Positions 25,261 through 34,559 are shown, numbered from the stretch's first letter. The stretch is DNA of 64,000 nucleotides from Niveispirillum sp943371025 (GCA_943371025.1 CALRTC020000017.1:1-64000), one strand, 5' to 3'. Made by a program: numbers and translations. The notes: generated from the letters alone by a model not told the origin.

Positions 25261-25495
25261 TTTCCATCCCTTTCCATGCCTTCATGGCTGGCCGGCATCC
25301 TATCGCAAAGCGATCCGTCGGGAAGGGCCATGATCGGATTGGCCGGATGGTGGACAGGCTTCGCACCGTCGGGCAATGACATGTGCCAGCGCAGCAATGC
25401 CGCACCTGTTCGGAGAGCGGCCTTTCTTTCTTCCTATTTATCATATAAAATATTGACCTCTTTCGATCTTCTCCGACCCTTCCAAGCCAGCATCC

Positions 25496-26422
25496 ATGCC
25501 CCCTCCCACCACCTTCATCGCCGGCGACTGGGGCACCAGTGCCCTGCGCCTGTGGCTCTGCCGTGACGGGGTGCCCGTCGACCGGGTGGACGGGCCGGGT
25601 GTGGCCGCCGCTGCCGGGCGGCTGGACCGGATTTTCCTGGCGGCCACCCTGCCCTGGCGGGAGGAGGAGGGGGAGTTGCCGGCCCTGCTCTGCGGCATGG
25701 TCGGGTCCAGCATCGGCTGGGTGGAAGCGGCCTATCAGCCCTGCCCGGCGGACCTGTCCAGTCTGGCGCGCGGGCTGACGCGATTCCAGGCGGAAGGGGA
25801 GGATGTGGCCATCATCCCCGGCCTGTCCTGCACCAACCCGCTGGGCGCCCCCGATGTGATGCGGGGGGAAGAGACCCAGATCCTGGGCGCGCTGGCCCTG
25901 GACCCCGAACTGGCGCGCGGCCGCCGTCTGCTCTGCCTGCCCGGCACGCACAATAAATGGGTGCGGCTGGATCATGGCCGCGTGGTGGATTTCCAGACCA
26001 GCCTGTCGGGGGAGATGTTCGCCCTGCTGCGCCAGCACAGCGTGCTGGGCCGCGATACCGACGGGCTGTCACCGCAGACGGGACCGGCCTTCGCCCTGGG
26101 GGTGGAACGGGCCCTGACGGGGACGCCCCTGACCCATCTGCTGTTCGAGGCGCGGTCACGCCGCCTGCTGGAGGGTTTGTCGGCGCAGGATGCACTGTCG
26201 TTCCTGTCCGGAATGGTGGTGGGCAGCGATGTCGCTGGCGCGGGGGTGCTGGCCGATGGCCTGCTGGACGGCCCCATCCTGCTGATCGGCAGCCCGGCCC
26301 TGACCGATGCCTATTGTATTGCGCTGGCCGTCGCCGGCCTGGACGCCGTTGCCCGCGATGGCGACGATCTGGTGCTGGCGGGGCTGTGCGCCCTGCACAG
26401 CGCCCTGACCCGAACGAACTGA
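25496..26422 (+). CDS. dgoK: 2-dehydro-3-deoxygalactonokinase
   Basis: A 308-residue sugar-acid kinase that phosphorylates 2-keto-3-deoxygalactonate. The phosphate-binding start is FIAGDWGTSALRLWL; the second region is LLCLPGTHNKWVRLDHGRVVDFQTSLSGEMFALL, characteristic of DgoK; the C-terminal LLIGSPALTDAY motif completes the fold. It is followed nine bases later by dgoA, so together they give the last two steps of the De Ley-Doudoroff (galactonate) route to pyruvate and glyceraldehyde-3-phosphate. A galactonate dehydratase is not in this window. Confidence 0.92.
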   Translation: MPPPTTFIAGDWGTSALRLWLCRDGVPVDRVDGPGVAAAAGRLDRIFLAATLPWREEEGELPALLCGMVGSSIGWVEAAYQPCPADLSSLARGLTRFQAEGEDVAIIPGLSCTNPLGAPDVMRGEETQILGALALDPELARGRRLLCLPGTHNKWVRLDHGRVVDFQTSLSGEMFALLRQHSVLGRDTDGLSPQTGPAFALGVERALTGTPLTHLLFEARSRRLLEGLSAQDALSFLSGMVVGSDVAGAGVLADGLLDGPILLIGSPALTDAYCIALAVAGLDAVARDGDDLVLAGLCALHSALTRTN

Positions 26423-26431
26423 TACCACATC

Positions 26432-27061
26432 ATGCCCCATCCGCTTGCCCACCATCTGGACGCCCTGCCCCTGGTCGCCATCCTGCGCGGCCTGACACCG
26501 GCAGAGGCACCCGCCATCGGCGATGCCCTTTTCGACGCCGGCATCCGCGTCATGGAAGTGCCGCTGAACAGCCCCGACCCGCTGGACAGCATCGCCATCC
26601 TGGCCCGCCGCTTCGGCAATACAGCCCTGATCGGCGCCGGCACGGTGCTGCACAGCCAAGGCGTGGATGATGTGGCGGCGGCCGGCGGGCGCCTGATCGT
26701 GACGCCCAATACCGACCCGGCCGTCATTGCCCGTGCCGTGGCGCGGGGCCTGCTGCCCATGCCGGGTTTCGCCACCGCGACGGAGGCCTTTGCCGCCATC
26801 GCCGCCGGGGCCACGCATCTGAAGCTGTTCCCGGCCAGCACCTATGGCGAGGGGCATATCAAGGCCCTGTCGGCGGTCATGCCGGCCGGTGTCCGGCTTT
26901 ATGCCGTGGGCGGGGTCGGGGCCGGCAATATGGGGCCGTGGCGGGCCGCGGGGGCCGCGGGCTTCGGCGTCGGCACCGACCTTTATCGCCCCGGCCGGCC
27001 AGCGGCGGAGGTGGCATCCCGGGCCCGCGATCTGGTGGCCGCCTGGAAGTCGGGAGCCTGA
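26432..27061 (+). CDS. dgoA: 2-dehydro-3-deoxy-6-phosphogalactonate aldolase
   Basis: A 209-residue class I KDPGal/KDPG aldolase. The Schiff-base lysine is K131 (HLKLFPA), the catalytic glutamate E42 (VMEVPLNSP), and R19 lies in ILRG. The EVPLNSPDPLDSI version is the DgoA subgroup rather than Eda. It cleaves the DgoK product to pyruvate and D-glyceraldehyde-3-phosphate. It ends 91 bases before the FadR-type regulator, with an inverted repeat between. Confidence 0.92.
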   Translation: MPHPLAHHLDALPLVAILRGLTPAEAPAIGDALFDAGIRVMEVPLNSPDPLDSIAILARRFGNTALIGAGTVLHSQGVDDVAAAGGRLIVTPNTDPAVIARAVARGLLPMPGFATATEAFAAIAAGATHLKLFPASTYGEGHIKALSAVMPAGVRLYAVGGVGAGNMGPWRAAGAAGFGVGTDLYRPGRPAAEVASRARDLVAAWKSGA

Positions 27062-27084
27062 CGGTGGGGCGCTGATAGCGCTAA

Positions 27085-27105
27085 CTTGTCCGTGTGGAGG
27101 ACAAG
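27085..27105. promoter_or_regulatory. Candidate operator CTTGTCC-N7-GGACAAG
   Basis: A perfect 7-bp inverted repeat, 47 bp upstream of the FadR-type regulator start; FadR-type regulators bind short inverted repeats of this kind. It also follows an 8-bp palindrome TAGCGCTA (27076-27083). Probably an autoregulatory site. Confidence 0.5.
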
Positions 27106-27152
27106 GCGGATATGATATCGATAAGCAGGGGACGGGAAGGAAGCGTCGAATA

Positions 27153-27899
27153 ATGGCGGAACGGGGCGCAAACGGTCGAAAGGGCAGCGGACTGCGGAGC
27201 GATCCGGGCCGCAACTTCACCTATGGCATTCTGCAGCAGCTGGGCGTGGACATTGTCACCGGGGTCTATGGCCAGGCCAATCCCTTTCCAACGGAAGCCG
27301 AACTGTGCAAGCGGCTGGGCGCCAGCCGGTCGGTGCTGCGCGAAGCGGTGAAGATGCTGACGGCCAAGGGCCTGTTGAAGGCAAGGCCGCGCCAGGGCAC
27401 CTGGATCGAGCCGGAGCGCAACTGGAACCTGATGGACCCGGATGTGCTGGGCTGGCTGCTGGAACGCAAATTCTCGCCCAGCCTGCTGCTGGAATTCACG
27501 CAAGTGCGGCTGGCGATCGAACCGGTGGCGGCCTCGCTGGCCGCGCGCGGCGCCACGGCGGAGGCCAAGCAAGCCATCGCAGCGGCACTGGCCCGCATGC
27601 AGGCGGCCGAACTGGGCGATGATGATCCGCTGACATCCGACATCGCCTTCCATGTCGCCGTGCTGGAGGCGACGGATAACCGCTTCTATATCCAGCTGCG
27701 CGACATTATCGATGCCGCCCTGCGCATCTCCATCCGCCTGACCAACCGGCGCAAGGGTGTGCGGCTGGCCAGCGTGGCCGACCATCAGAAGGTGGCTGAC
27801 GCCATCTTTGCCGGCGACGCCGACGGGGCCGCCCTGGCCATGCGCCACCTGATCGAAGAAGCCATGGCCCTGATCGAAAGCGCCGTGCAGGAAGGGTGA
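27153..27899 (+). CDS. FadR/GntR-family regulator, DgoR-like
   Basis: A 248-residue regulator. The winged helix (about 20-90) contains NPFPTEAELCKRLGASRSVLREAVKMLTAKGLLKARPRQGTWI. The FCD domain (about 100-245) has the ligand/metal residues in DIAFHVAVLEATDN, the VADHQKVADAIFAGD stretch and AMRHLIEEAM. This architecture and its position after dgoKA match DgoR, the galactonate-responsive repressor. ATG 27153 follows GGAAGGAAG. The stop is 12 bases from the convergent EAL-like gene. Ligand identity is inferred from context. Confidence 0.85.
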   Translation: MAERGANGRKGSGLRSDPGRNFTYGILQQLGVDIVTGVYGQANPFPTEAELCKRLGASRSVLREAVKMLTAKGLLKARPRQGTWIEPERNWNLMDPDVLGWLLERKFSPSLLLEFTQVRLAIEPVAASLAARGATAEAKQAIAAALARMQAAELGDDDPLTSDIAFHVAVLEATDNRFYIQLRDIIDAALRISIRLTNRRKGVRLASVADHQKVADAIFAGDADGAALAMRHLIEEAMALIESAVQEG

Positions 27900-27911
27900 G
27901 GGTGGCGCCCC

Positions 27912-29042
27912 CTATGCCGGCCGGTCCCGCTGTTCGATCAGGCTGATGCCCAGTGCCAGGCACGCAGCCAGCACGCGCGGGTCCCGCGGATAGATCGCCA
28001 CGATCCGATCCACGCCGAACCGCGCCATCCAGTCCGGCAGCGGCGGCGCCCGCCCCTGATCATCCAGGGCCAGCCCGCCAATATCCAGTTTCAGGTAATC
28101 GACAGCCGACAACGGCAGATATCCCGCATCGGCATGGCGCAGCGACAGATGGTCGATGGCGATGCGGCAGTCCCACAGGCGCAGCACATCCACCGCATCA
28201 GCCAGCCCCGCCTCCGTCAGGTCGGGATCGGTGGCCGCGATTTCCACAATCAGGTTGCGGCGCTGGTCATAGGTCAGGTCGGCGACGAATTCCTGGAACA
28301 CCGGATCGACGATGGTCCGCCATTGCAGATTGATCGAATGCGGCCGATGCAGGCGGGTCGGTTCATACTGGAAATGGCGGATGGTGCGCCGGTCCAGAAT
28401 GGGGGTGATCTGCTGCAACAGCCAGGGGTCGCGGCGCAAGGGCGTGCCCACGGCCCGTTCCAGATGGTCGATGGCGACCGTGACTTCGGAGAAATCCAGT
28501 TCCCAGCCGGTCGGTCCGCGCCAGCGCCACACAGGCGATTCCCGGATCAGCGCAGAGACGTCCGCCCCCACCAGCACCTGTTCATAGACGGCCAGCTTGT
28601 GCAGGCCGGCCAGCTGCTGCTGTTCCACGGGCGACAGGGCCGGCGGCGGTTCCTCCACCGCCTTGCCATCCGGGGCCAGCCGCTTCAGCAGGGCGGCCAG
28701 ACGGGGGGCATCCTGGGGCAGATGAAAAATGCTGACGCGCGGGGCCGACACATGCTGATCGGCGAAATCGGCCGCTACGGCTTTCAGCTTATTAATGAAG
28801 GGATGGGCGTTGGTGTCCTGGAACAGGAAGGCCTGGGCATAGCGGCCGACATCCACCACTTCGGGCAGGAACTGCGCCGCAAACCGGTCCAGCAGCTGCA
28901 CGATCGATTGCCGGAACAGCGGATTTTCCGCATACGGCACCTCCCGCAGGTCCACGACCACGGCCGTTCCCCGGCTATCCCCACTGTTCAGCAGCCGCAA
29001 TAGACCGCCTGCGCCCGTCAGCATCCACAAACCTTCAATCAC
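27912..29042 (-). CDS. Degenerate EAL-domain protein
   Basis: A 376-residue protein with a novel N-terminal region (about 1-180) and a C-terminal EAL-like domain (about 180-370). The EAL scaffold is visible: SINLQWRTIVDPVFQEF, LIVEIAATD, RIAIDHLSLRHADAGYLPLSAVDYLKLDIGG. The metal-binding DDFG is changed to DHLS, the EALxR signature is absent, and the EGVE loop near the end reads IEQRD. It is therefore unlikely to hydrolyse cyclic-di-GMP and may be a binding receptor or protein-interaction module. A GTG at 29042 with CAGGA is the likely start; ATG 29024 is an alternative. Function unknown. Confidence 0.7.
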   Translation of the reverse strand: MIEGLWMLTGAGGLLRLLNSGDSRGTAVVVDLREVPYAENPLFRQSIVQLLDRFAAQFLPEVVDVGRYAQAFLFQDTNAHPFINKLKAVAADFADQHVSAPRVSIFHLPQDAPRLAALLKRLAPDGKAVEEPPPALSPVEQQQLAGLHKLAVYEQVLVGADVSALIRESPVWRWRGPTGWELDFSEVTVAIDHLERAVGTPLRRDPWLLQQITPILDRRTIRHFQYEPTRLHRPHSINLQWRTIVDPVFQEFVADLTYDQRRNLIVEIAATDPDLTEAGLADAVDVLRLWDCRIAIDHLSLRHADAGYLPLSAVDYLKLDIGGLALDDQGRAPPLPDWMARFGVDRIVAIYPRDPRVLAACLALGISLIEQRDRPA

Positions 29043-29211
29043 TGCATCCTGCCGACAACTCTAGCAGAGATGGCCGGGCCAACGGTATATGACGAAGGGA
29101 CATGCGAAGCGGCACCAACAGGTGGCATTTTGTTCCCGCCGGGTTTCGCCGATTGCCAGAAGGCGGGGGAGGACCGCACCCTGCCCGGACGACGGCAGCG
29201 GAGGATGGGTG

Positions 29212-30015
29212 ATGGAGCGGACAACAGGCGCGGGCATCGTCTATCTGCATGGGTTCCCCGGCGGGCCGGGGGAACTGCGCCTGTTCGGGCCGCCGCCGGA
29301 CTGGGCCGCGACCGCCTTCGTGCCCGACCGCACGGCGGACCGGCCGGCGCTTGACGATGCGGCCTATATCGACGATCTGGCCCGGCAGGTGGCGGAACGG
29401 TTCCCCGGCCGGGCCCTGTATCTGATCGGCTTTTCGCTGGGGGCCCGCGTGGCGCTGGAACTGGCCTTGCGGCTGGGGCCGACGGTTGCGCGCATCGACC
29501 TGATCTCCCCCGCCGGTCCGCTGGATGGCAGCGACCTGATGCGGCAGATGGCCGGCGGCCCGGTCTTCGACCTGGCGGCGCGGTCGCCCCGGCTGTTCGC
29601 CCTGCACAGCCGGATCCAGGGATGGCTGGCCCGCCATTGGCCGGGCCTGCTGATCCGGCTGCTGTTCGCCACAGCCGGGCCCGGCGATGCCGGCCCGGCG
29701 GCCGATCCGGGCTTCCAGGCGGTTATGGCGGTGCTGCTGCGCCATTGTTTTGCCGACGGGGGCAGCGGATACCGGCGGGAAATCCGCGCCTATGTCGATC
29801 TCTGGTCCGACCTGCCGGGGCGGATCACCGCCCCCGTCACCATGTGGCAGGGGGAGCAGGATCGCTGGACCCCGCCCGCCCTGGCAGAGCGGCTGGCGGG
29901 GCTTCTGCTGCATGTGCGGCTGAACCGCCTGCCCGATGCTGGCCATTATGCCACCCTGTCCCAGGTGCTGCCGCATCTGGCGGCCGGGCCCGACCGTCAG
30001 GCCGTGGGTCAATAG
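29212..30015 (+). CDS. Alpha/beta hydrolase
   Basis: A 267-residue cytoplasmic hydrolase. The oxyanion motif HGFPGGPG is at 13-20, the nucleophile S75 lies in GFSLGAR, the acid is in QGEQDRW and the histidine in DAGHYAT. The start at 29212 follows GGAGGATGGG; upstream in-frame codons lack family similarity. Its last seven bases overlap the 3' end of the opposing flavoreductase gene (both stops inside 30009-30015). Substrate unknown. Confidence 0.78.
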   Translation: MERTTGAGIVYLHGFPGGPGELRLFGPPPDWAATAFVPDRTADRPALDDAAYIDDLARQVAERFPGRALYLIGFSLGARVALELALRLGPTVARIDLISPAGPLDGSDLMRQMAGGPVFDLAARSPRLFALHSRIQGWLARHWPGLLIRLLFATAGPGDAGPAADPGFQAVMAVLLRHCFADGGSGYRREIRAYVDLWSDLPGRITAPVTMWQGEQDRWTPPALAERLAGLLLHVRLNRLPDAGHYATLSQVLPHLAAGPDRQAVGQ

Positions 30016-31469
30016 ACGTCGCGGCGGTAGCGGCCGTCGGCCGCCATGTCTTCCAGCATCTCCGCCCCCAGCATGTCGGTCAACGCGCGGTGGACGCCGG
30101 CCGCCATGCCGTCCAGGCTGCCGCAGACATAGATGGCGGCACCATCGGCGACCCATTCCGCCACCTGGTCCATGGAAGCCGCCAGCAGATGCTGGACATA
30201 GACGGGCCTGTCCTGATCGCGGGAAAAGGCCAGGTCCAGGCGGGCCAGATGGCCGGACGCGGTCCAGGCGGACAATTCGTCGGCGAACAGGCTGTCATAG
30301 AGGCGGGTGCGTTCGCCGAACAGCAGCCAGTTGCGGCCATGGCCTGCCGCTTCCCGTGCCTTCAGATGCGCGCGCAGGCCGGCGATGCCCGTGCCATTGC
30401 CGATCAGGATCAGGGGCCTGTCGTCGGGCGGCGGGTGGAATCCGGGATTGCGGCGCAGGCGCAACCGTACCTCCCCGCCCAATGCGGCATGTTTGGTCAG
30501 CCAGCCGGAACCCAGGCCCAGGCGCCCGTCCGGCCCCGCCATCTGCCGCACCACCAGATCCAGCGTGCCGTCGCCGGGCAGCGAGGCGATGGAATATTCG
30601 CGGTGCGGCAGGGGGTCCACCCCGTCGGGCAAGGCACATTCGGCCAGCCAGCGCGACAAAGACCGCGTCACGCCGCCCCGCGTTTCCGCACGGTCCCCGC
30701 CCCGCAGGACCAGCAGCGCCGCCACGTCCTTGGGCGGGTTGCAGGGGCCGATCTCGGCAATGTCGCCCGCCTTCCAGATGGGTTTCTCTCCCGCCGGCGG
30801 GGTCAGACGCAGGTGATAGACGGGGCCGCCAGGGCTGCCGGGGTTGAGCAGGCGACGGTCAGCCAGCAGCCAGCGCCCATAATCGGGCGCCGTCCAGTCC
30901 GGCAGATGCACATGGCCCGCCATCTGTCCCAGATGATATTGCCAATGGCGCAGCGCGCCCGCATCGCCATTATCGACCAGCACCGGGTCGAACAGGGGCG
31001 CCGCCCCCTGATGGCGCAGCCAGCCATCCAGGGCCAGGCCGAAGGCGCAGAAATGTGCGTAGGACCGGTCGCCAAGCGCCAGCACGGCATAGCGCAGGCC
31101 CGACAGGTCGGCCCCGCCGCCCATCACCTTGCGCACGAAGCCGGCCGCGTGGTCGGGCGCATCCCCCTCCCCCGTCGTCGACACGATGAACAGGGCCTGT
31201 GATGTGGCCGACAGGCGGGCGGCGTCCACCCGGTCCAGCCCGGCCAGGATGGCGGGACGGTCCGCCGCCACCAGCCCCTCCACCGTGCGTTCGGCCAATT
31301 GCCGGGCAAAGCCCGTCTGGCTGGCATAGGCGACCAGGATCGCGCCATCGCCCATGTCGGCCGGCGGGCGGTTGCGCGCCCGGTGCCGGTGCCAGATGAC
31401 AGCGCAGAAGGCCAGATAGGCCAGCAGCACGGCCAGCACCCACAGCCAGCGCTGAAGCACCGGGTCCAT
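30009..31469 (-). CDS. Membrane-anchored flavodoxin-FNR reductase (CysJ/SiR-FP-like)
   Basis: A 486-residue diflavin reductase. An N-terminal TM anchor (WLWVLAVLLAYLAFCAVIW) is followed by a flavodoxin-like FMN domain (about 45-190, ASQTGFARQLAERT and STTGEGDAPDHA) and a ferredoxin-NADP-reductase-like FAD/NAD(P)H module (REYSIASLP, GNGTGIAGLRAHL, YVCGSLDGMAAGV). This domain order transfers electrons from NADPH to an acceptor at the inner membrane. It is the last gene of a PepSY-DUF2271-DUF4198-ApbE operon preceded by a Fur-box-like site; such sets are thought to reduce ferric complexes or haem-type substrates. It starts immediately next to the apbE stop. Confidence 0.87.
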   Translation of the reverse strand: MDPVLQRWLWVLAVLLAYLAFCAVIWHRHRARNRPPADMGDGAILVAYASQTGFARQLAERTVEGLVAADRPAILAGLDRVDAARLSATSQALFIVSTTGEGDAPDHAAGFVRKVMGGGADLSGLRYAVLALGDRSYAHFCAFGLALDGWLRHQGAAPLFDPVLVDNGDAGALRHWQYHLGQMAGHVHLPDWTAPDYGRWLLADRRLLNPGSPGGPVYHLRLTPPAGEKPIWKAGDIAEIGPCNPPKDVAALLVLRGGDRAETRGGVTRSLSRWLAECALPDGVDPLPHREYSIASLPGDGTLDLVVRQMAGPDGRLGLGSGWLTKHAALGGEVRLRLRRNPGFHPPPDDRPLILIGNGTGIAGLRAHLKAREAAGHGRNWLLFGERTRLYDSLFADELSAWTASGHLARLDLAFSRDQDRPVYVQHLLAASMDQVAEWVADGAAIYVCGSLDGMAAGVHRALTDMLGAEMLEDMAADGRYRRDVY

Positions 31470-32501
31470 CTACACCATCTCCGCCAGGGCGGTCAGGGCG
31501 GGCGTGGCCTGTTCCCGGATCAGGCCGCCGTCGCGGGTGGCGAACAGGGCCATGATACCGCGGTCCGCCGCCCAGCAAGGTCCCGCCACCGGCCCCAGCA
31601 CGGTCAGCGCCGTGGCCAGGGCGTCGGCCATCATGCAGTCTTCATGCAGGACCGTGACGGATGCCATGGTGTCGGGCACAGGCCGCCCCGTGCGCGGGTC
31701 CAGACTGTGCGACAGGATGCGGCCGTCCGGGGCGCGAATGGCGCGGTTGCGGTCACCGCTGGTCGCCACAGACAGACCGTGCAGGGCGATGCGGGTGACG
31801 GTGCCGCCCGCCCGCCCGTCATGCGTCAGGGGCGGTTCCAGATCCACCCACCAGGGGGTGGCATCATGCTTGATGCCCCAGCCGCGCAGTTCCCCGCCAA
31901 TATCGACCAGATAAGACAGCGCCCCCCGGCCGGCCAGATGGTGGGCCACCCGGTCCACGGCGTAGCCCTTGGCGATTCCCGACAGGTCCAGGCGCACGCC
32001 GCCCGGCTGCCACAGCCGCCCGTCTTCCACCCTGATATCGGGCCAGCGCGGGCCGGACAGCAGGCGGGCGATGGTCGCCATGTCCGGCGGGACCGCCACC
32101 GGTCCCGGCGGGCCGAAGCCCCATTCATCGACCAGACCGCCGATGGCGGGGTCATAGGCACCATCACTGTCGGCCGCCACGGCCAGCCCCGCCGCAACCA
32201 CTTGGGCAAGGGCGGGGTCGACCGTGATCCAGCCGCGATCGGCGCGGTTGTACCGGCACAGGTCCGATCCCGGTTCCCAATGGCTCATCGCGGCGATGAT
32301 GCCATCCAGGATATCCACCACCTCCCGCCGCAGAACCAGCGGCGGGGGTGCGGCGGGCGCAATCAGCGCCACGGTCCAGTAGGTACCCATACTCTGCCCC
32401 GACAGCCGCACGACCGGCGAACCGGGCGGCGGCAAGGCTGCCTCCGGCGCGTCGGCCGGCAGGATCAGGCGCAGGGGGGCGGGCTGAAGCGCCGGGATCA
32501 C
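31470..32501 (-). CDS. apbE: FAD:protein FMN transferase
   Basis: A 343-residue ApbE-family enzyme that attaches FMN covalently to a Thr/Ser of a target flavoprotein. Recognisable blocks are SGQSMGTYW, HWEPGSDLCRYNR, LDLSGIAKGYAVDRV, LVDIGGEL, SHSLDPRTGRP and MMADALATAL (the metal-site Asp). It lacks an obvious lipoprotein signal. A GTG at 32501 overlaps the DUF4198 stop. It lies between the DUF4198 gene and the flavoreductase gene, which suggests that an operon partner is its target. Confidence 0.92.
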   Translation of the reverse strand: MIPALQPAPLRLILPADAPEAALPPPGSPVVRLSGQSMGTYWTVALIAPAAPPPLVLRREVVDILDGIIAAMSHWEPGSDLCRYNRADRGWITVDPALAQVVAAGLAVAADSDGAYDPAIGGLVDEWGFGPPGPVAVPPDMATIARLLSGPRWPDIRVEDGRLWQPGGVRLDLSGIAKGYAVDRVAHHLAGRGALSYLVDIGGELRGWGIKHDATPWWVDLEPPLTHDGRAGGTVTRIALHGLSVATSGDRNRAIRAPDGRILSHSLDPRTGRPVPDTMASVTVLHEDCMMADALATALTVLGPVAGPCWAADRGIMALFATRDGGLIREQATPALTALAEMV

Positions 32502-33313
32502 TGGGCCAGCACCTCGAACGTGGCGGTGTAGCTGGCGCTGCGCTTGGCGGCCTGCGGCACGCTGGTCTTGTTGTCCTCAACTTGTGCATTCAGCCAGTAC
32601 TGGCCCGGTGCCGGCCAGGTGACGGTGAAGGCGCCATCCTTGCCCGTCTTCACCTTGATCTCGCCCAGATCATTGCGATAGCGGATGCCGCCGGGGATGA
32701 TGGTGACATCGACATCGGCCGCCGGTTTGCCATCCAGCACCAGCTTGAAGCTGGCCTTCTCACCTGCGAACAGGTCGTTGGGATGGGTGACCGGGGCCAG
32801 TTCCAGACCCTTGCCGGTGGGCTTCAGCACATTGTCAGTGGGCTTGCCGGCCGTGACGAAGAATTCCAGGCGGCGGCTGTTTTCCATGACCTGCAGCTTG
32901 TCGGCCTTGGCCGGCACTTCCTTGGCGAAATTCTCCGCCGTGCCGCGCCAGCGCTTGCGCTCCCCATTCTCTTCCCAGTTGGCGAACAGGCCGCCGCCGG
33001 CCTGGGCCACCTTATAGGTGCCGGGCTGGGTCAGATGAACGTCGAAGGTGGTGCGGAACCGGCCCGTGGCCATGTTCTCCGCCGTGCCTTGGGTGCCGTC
33101 GGGCTGGGTTACGGTCAGCCCTTCCACGCGCAGCGGCTGATGTTCGAAATAGAACAGGTCATTGGACACGGCGGCATCCACCGTGATCCACGGGTCCTGC
33201 CCCGACAGCACCGTGGCCGAGGGCAGCATCCAGGTGCGGTGGGCGGCGGCCGGCAGGGCGATGGCGGCCGTCAGGGTGATGGCCAGGGCGGCGCGGGACA
33301 GAAGCGATTTCAT
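32498..33313 (-). CDS. DUF4198 periplasmic protein
   Basis: A 271-residue exported protein. The signal peptide MKSLLSRAALAITLTAAIALPAAAH is followed by HRTWMLPSATVLSGQDPWITVDAAVSND, the DUF4198 start, then beta-sandwich segments and a carboxypeptidase-regulatory-like PGQYWLNAQVED end. DUF4198 proteins are common in metal (Ni/Co/Fe) acquisition operons. Position before apbE and after DUF2271 fits the iron-regulated operon. Exact role unknown. Confidence 0.87.
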   Translation of the reverse strand: MKSLLSRAALAITLTAAIALPAAAHRTWMLPSATVLSGQDPWITVDAAVSNDLFYFEHQPLRVEGLTVTQPDGTQGTAENMATGRFRTTFDVHLTQPGTYKVAQAGGGLFANWEENGERKRWRGTAENFAKEVPAKADKLQVMENSRRLEFFVTAGKPTDNVLKPTGKGLELAPVTHPNDLFAGEKASFKLVLDGKPAADVDVTIIPGGIRYRNDLGEIKVKTGKDGAFTVTWPAPGQYWLNAQVEDNKTSVPQAAKRSASYTATFEVLAQ

Positions 33314-33377
33314 GAGCAGGGGCCTCCGGTGGGCGGGATGGATGGGTGCGATAGGGTGGACGGGTAACGGCGGGGCC

Positions 33378-33887
33378 TCAGCCCTTCACGTCCAGGGCGA
33401 TGCGGCCCAGTTCGGTCTCTCCCTTGGCCTCGACCTTGCCGGCCTTCAGCGGCCAGTCGAAGGGCAGGCGGATCAGTTCACGGCCCCCCACCTCCCGCGC
33501 GGCCTCCACCACCAGGGCATAGGTACCAGGCTTCAGGGCGGCCAGCGGGGCCTTGGCCGTATCGAAGGTCAGTACATTTTCCCCCACCGGCAGGGTCGGG
33601 GCGGACACGCCATCGACGGGCATGGTCAGGTCGCGGCCGGACTTGCGCCACCATTGGCGCATATCCTTCAGCCATTTCGTCCCCTCATTGTCGCGCTTCT
33701 TCACGTCGTAGCGGACGGTCAGATTGGTGACGAACTGCTGGTCGGCGGTTTCCACCCAGGCGGCCAGATAGGGGCGGTGATATTCCGCCACGTCCAGCTT
33801 GGGGATCTCCACCGTCACGGCCAGTTCGCCGGCCAGGGCCGGGGTGACCACGAGGCCGGTCAGGGAAAGCGACAGAAGCGTGCGCAT
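33378..33887 (-). CDS. DUF2271 periplasmic protein
   Basis: A 169-residue protein with the signal peptide MRTLLSLSLTGLVVTPALA. The mature part matches DUF2271: VTVEIPKLDVAEYHRPYLAAWVETAD, a WLKDMRQWWRKSGRD block and GTYALVVEAAREVGGRELIRLPF. DUF2271 genes recur next to PepSY and ApbE genes. Probably a periplasmic electron-transfer or substrate-handling partner; a covalently attached flavin is possible but no target motif was confirmed. Confidence 0.85.
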   Translation of the reverse strand: MRTLLSLSLTGLVVTPALAGELAVTVEIPKLDVAEYHRPYLAAWVETADQQFVTNLTVRYDVKKRDNEGTKWLKDMRQWWRKSGRDLTMPVDGVSAPTLPVGENVLTFDTAKAPLAALKPGTYALVVEAAREVGGRELIRLPFDWPLKAGKVEAKGETELGRIALDVKG

Positions 33888-33904
33888 GGGTTTAATTCCT
33901 GATT

Positions 33905-34519
33905 TCAGTGGATCAGAAGGATCAGCAGAATGACGGGTGCCACCAGCCCCAGCCCGACCAGCGGCCAGGTGGCGGGGCGGTTGCCGGCATGCAGATGCAG
34001 CAGGAAAAGACCGGTGATGCAGAAGACCAGGCAGGCCCCGGCGAAGATGTCCAGGAACCAGGACCAGACAGCACCGGTCCCGCGCCCCTTGTGCAGGTCG
34101 TTCAGATAGGAGACCCAGCCGCGGTCGGTGCGTTCATACAGAACCGCGCCATCCTCGCGGCTGATGGTGGCCCAGGCATCGCCGCCGGGGCGCGGCAGGC
34201 CGATATAAAGCTCGTCCGGCGACCATTCCGGCACCCCGGCCGTGGCATCGACCGCCATCTCCCCGCCCATCCAGGCGATGACCGCCGCCGGCACCGGCCC
34301 CTCGCCGGCCGTCAGCAGCGGGCGCAGATCGGCCGGCAGCGTGGCTTCCAGGGTCGTGACCTTGGGCTTGGCCTCGATGACGCGGGCATTGTTCAGGGTG
34401 ATGCCCGTGATGGCGAACAGCAGCATGCCAATCAGGCACAGGGCCGAGCTGACCCAATGCCATTGATGCAGATGCTTCAGCCAGAACGCCCGCCGCCCCT
34501 GATCGATCCCCGATGCCAT
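33905..34519 (-). CDS. PepSY-associated TM helix membrane protein
   Basis: A 204-residue protein with an N-terminal TM (WVSSALCLIGMLLFAITGITLNN), a periplasmic PepSY-like part (about 40-140) and two C-terminal TM helices (DIFAGACLVFCITGLFLLHLHAG and PLVGLGLVAPVILLILLIH). His residues in KHLHQWHW and HLHAGN could bind haem at both membrane faces. ATG 34519 is favoured; the in-frame GTG at 34558 would abut the Fur-box-like palindrome. It is the first gene of the operon and probably moves electrons across the membrane. Confidence 0.83.
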   Translation of the reverse strand: MASGIDQGRRAFWLKHLHQWHWVSSALCLIGMLLFAITGITLNNARVIEAKPKVTTLEATLPADLRPLLTAGEGPVPAAVIAWMGGEMAVDATAGVPEWSPDELYIGLPRPGGDAWATISREDGAVLYERTDRGWVSYLNDLHKGRGTGAVWSWFLDIFAGACLVFCITGLFLLHLHAGNRPATWPLVGLGLVAPVILLILLIH

Positions 34520-34559
34520 TCCCGAACCCGTCCCACTTTCCGGCAGGAAGGTATGCACG

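Noticed and set aside
27076..27083. TAGCGCTA as the main DgoR-like operator
   Set aside because: Too short to support on its own; the adjacent 7-bp inverted repeat at 27085-27105 is a better candidate.
26844..27152. N-terminal extension of the FadR-type regulator into dgoA
   Set aside because: It overlaps dgoA out of frame, carries no family similarity and includes the operator region; ATG 27153 has a good ribosome site.
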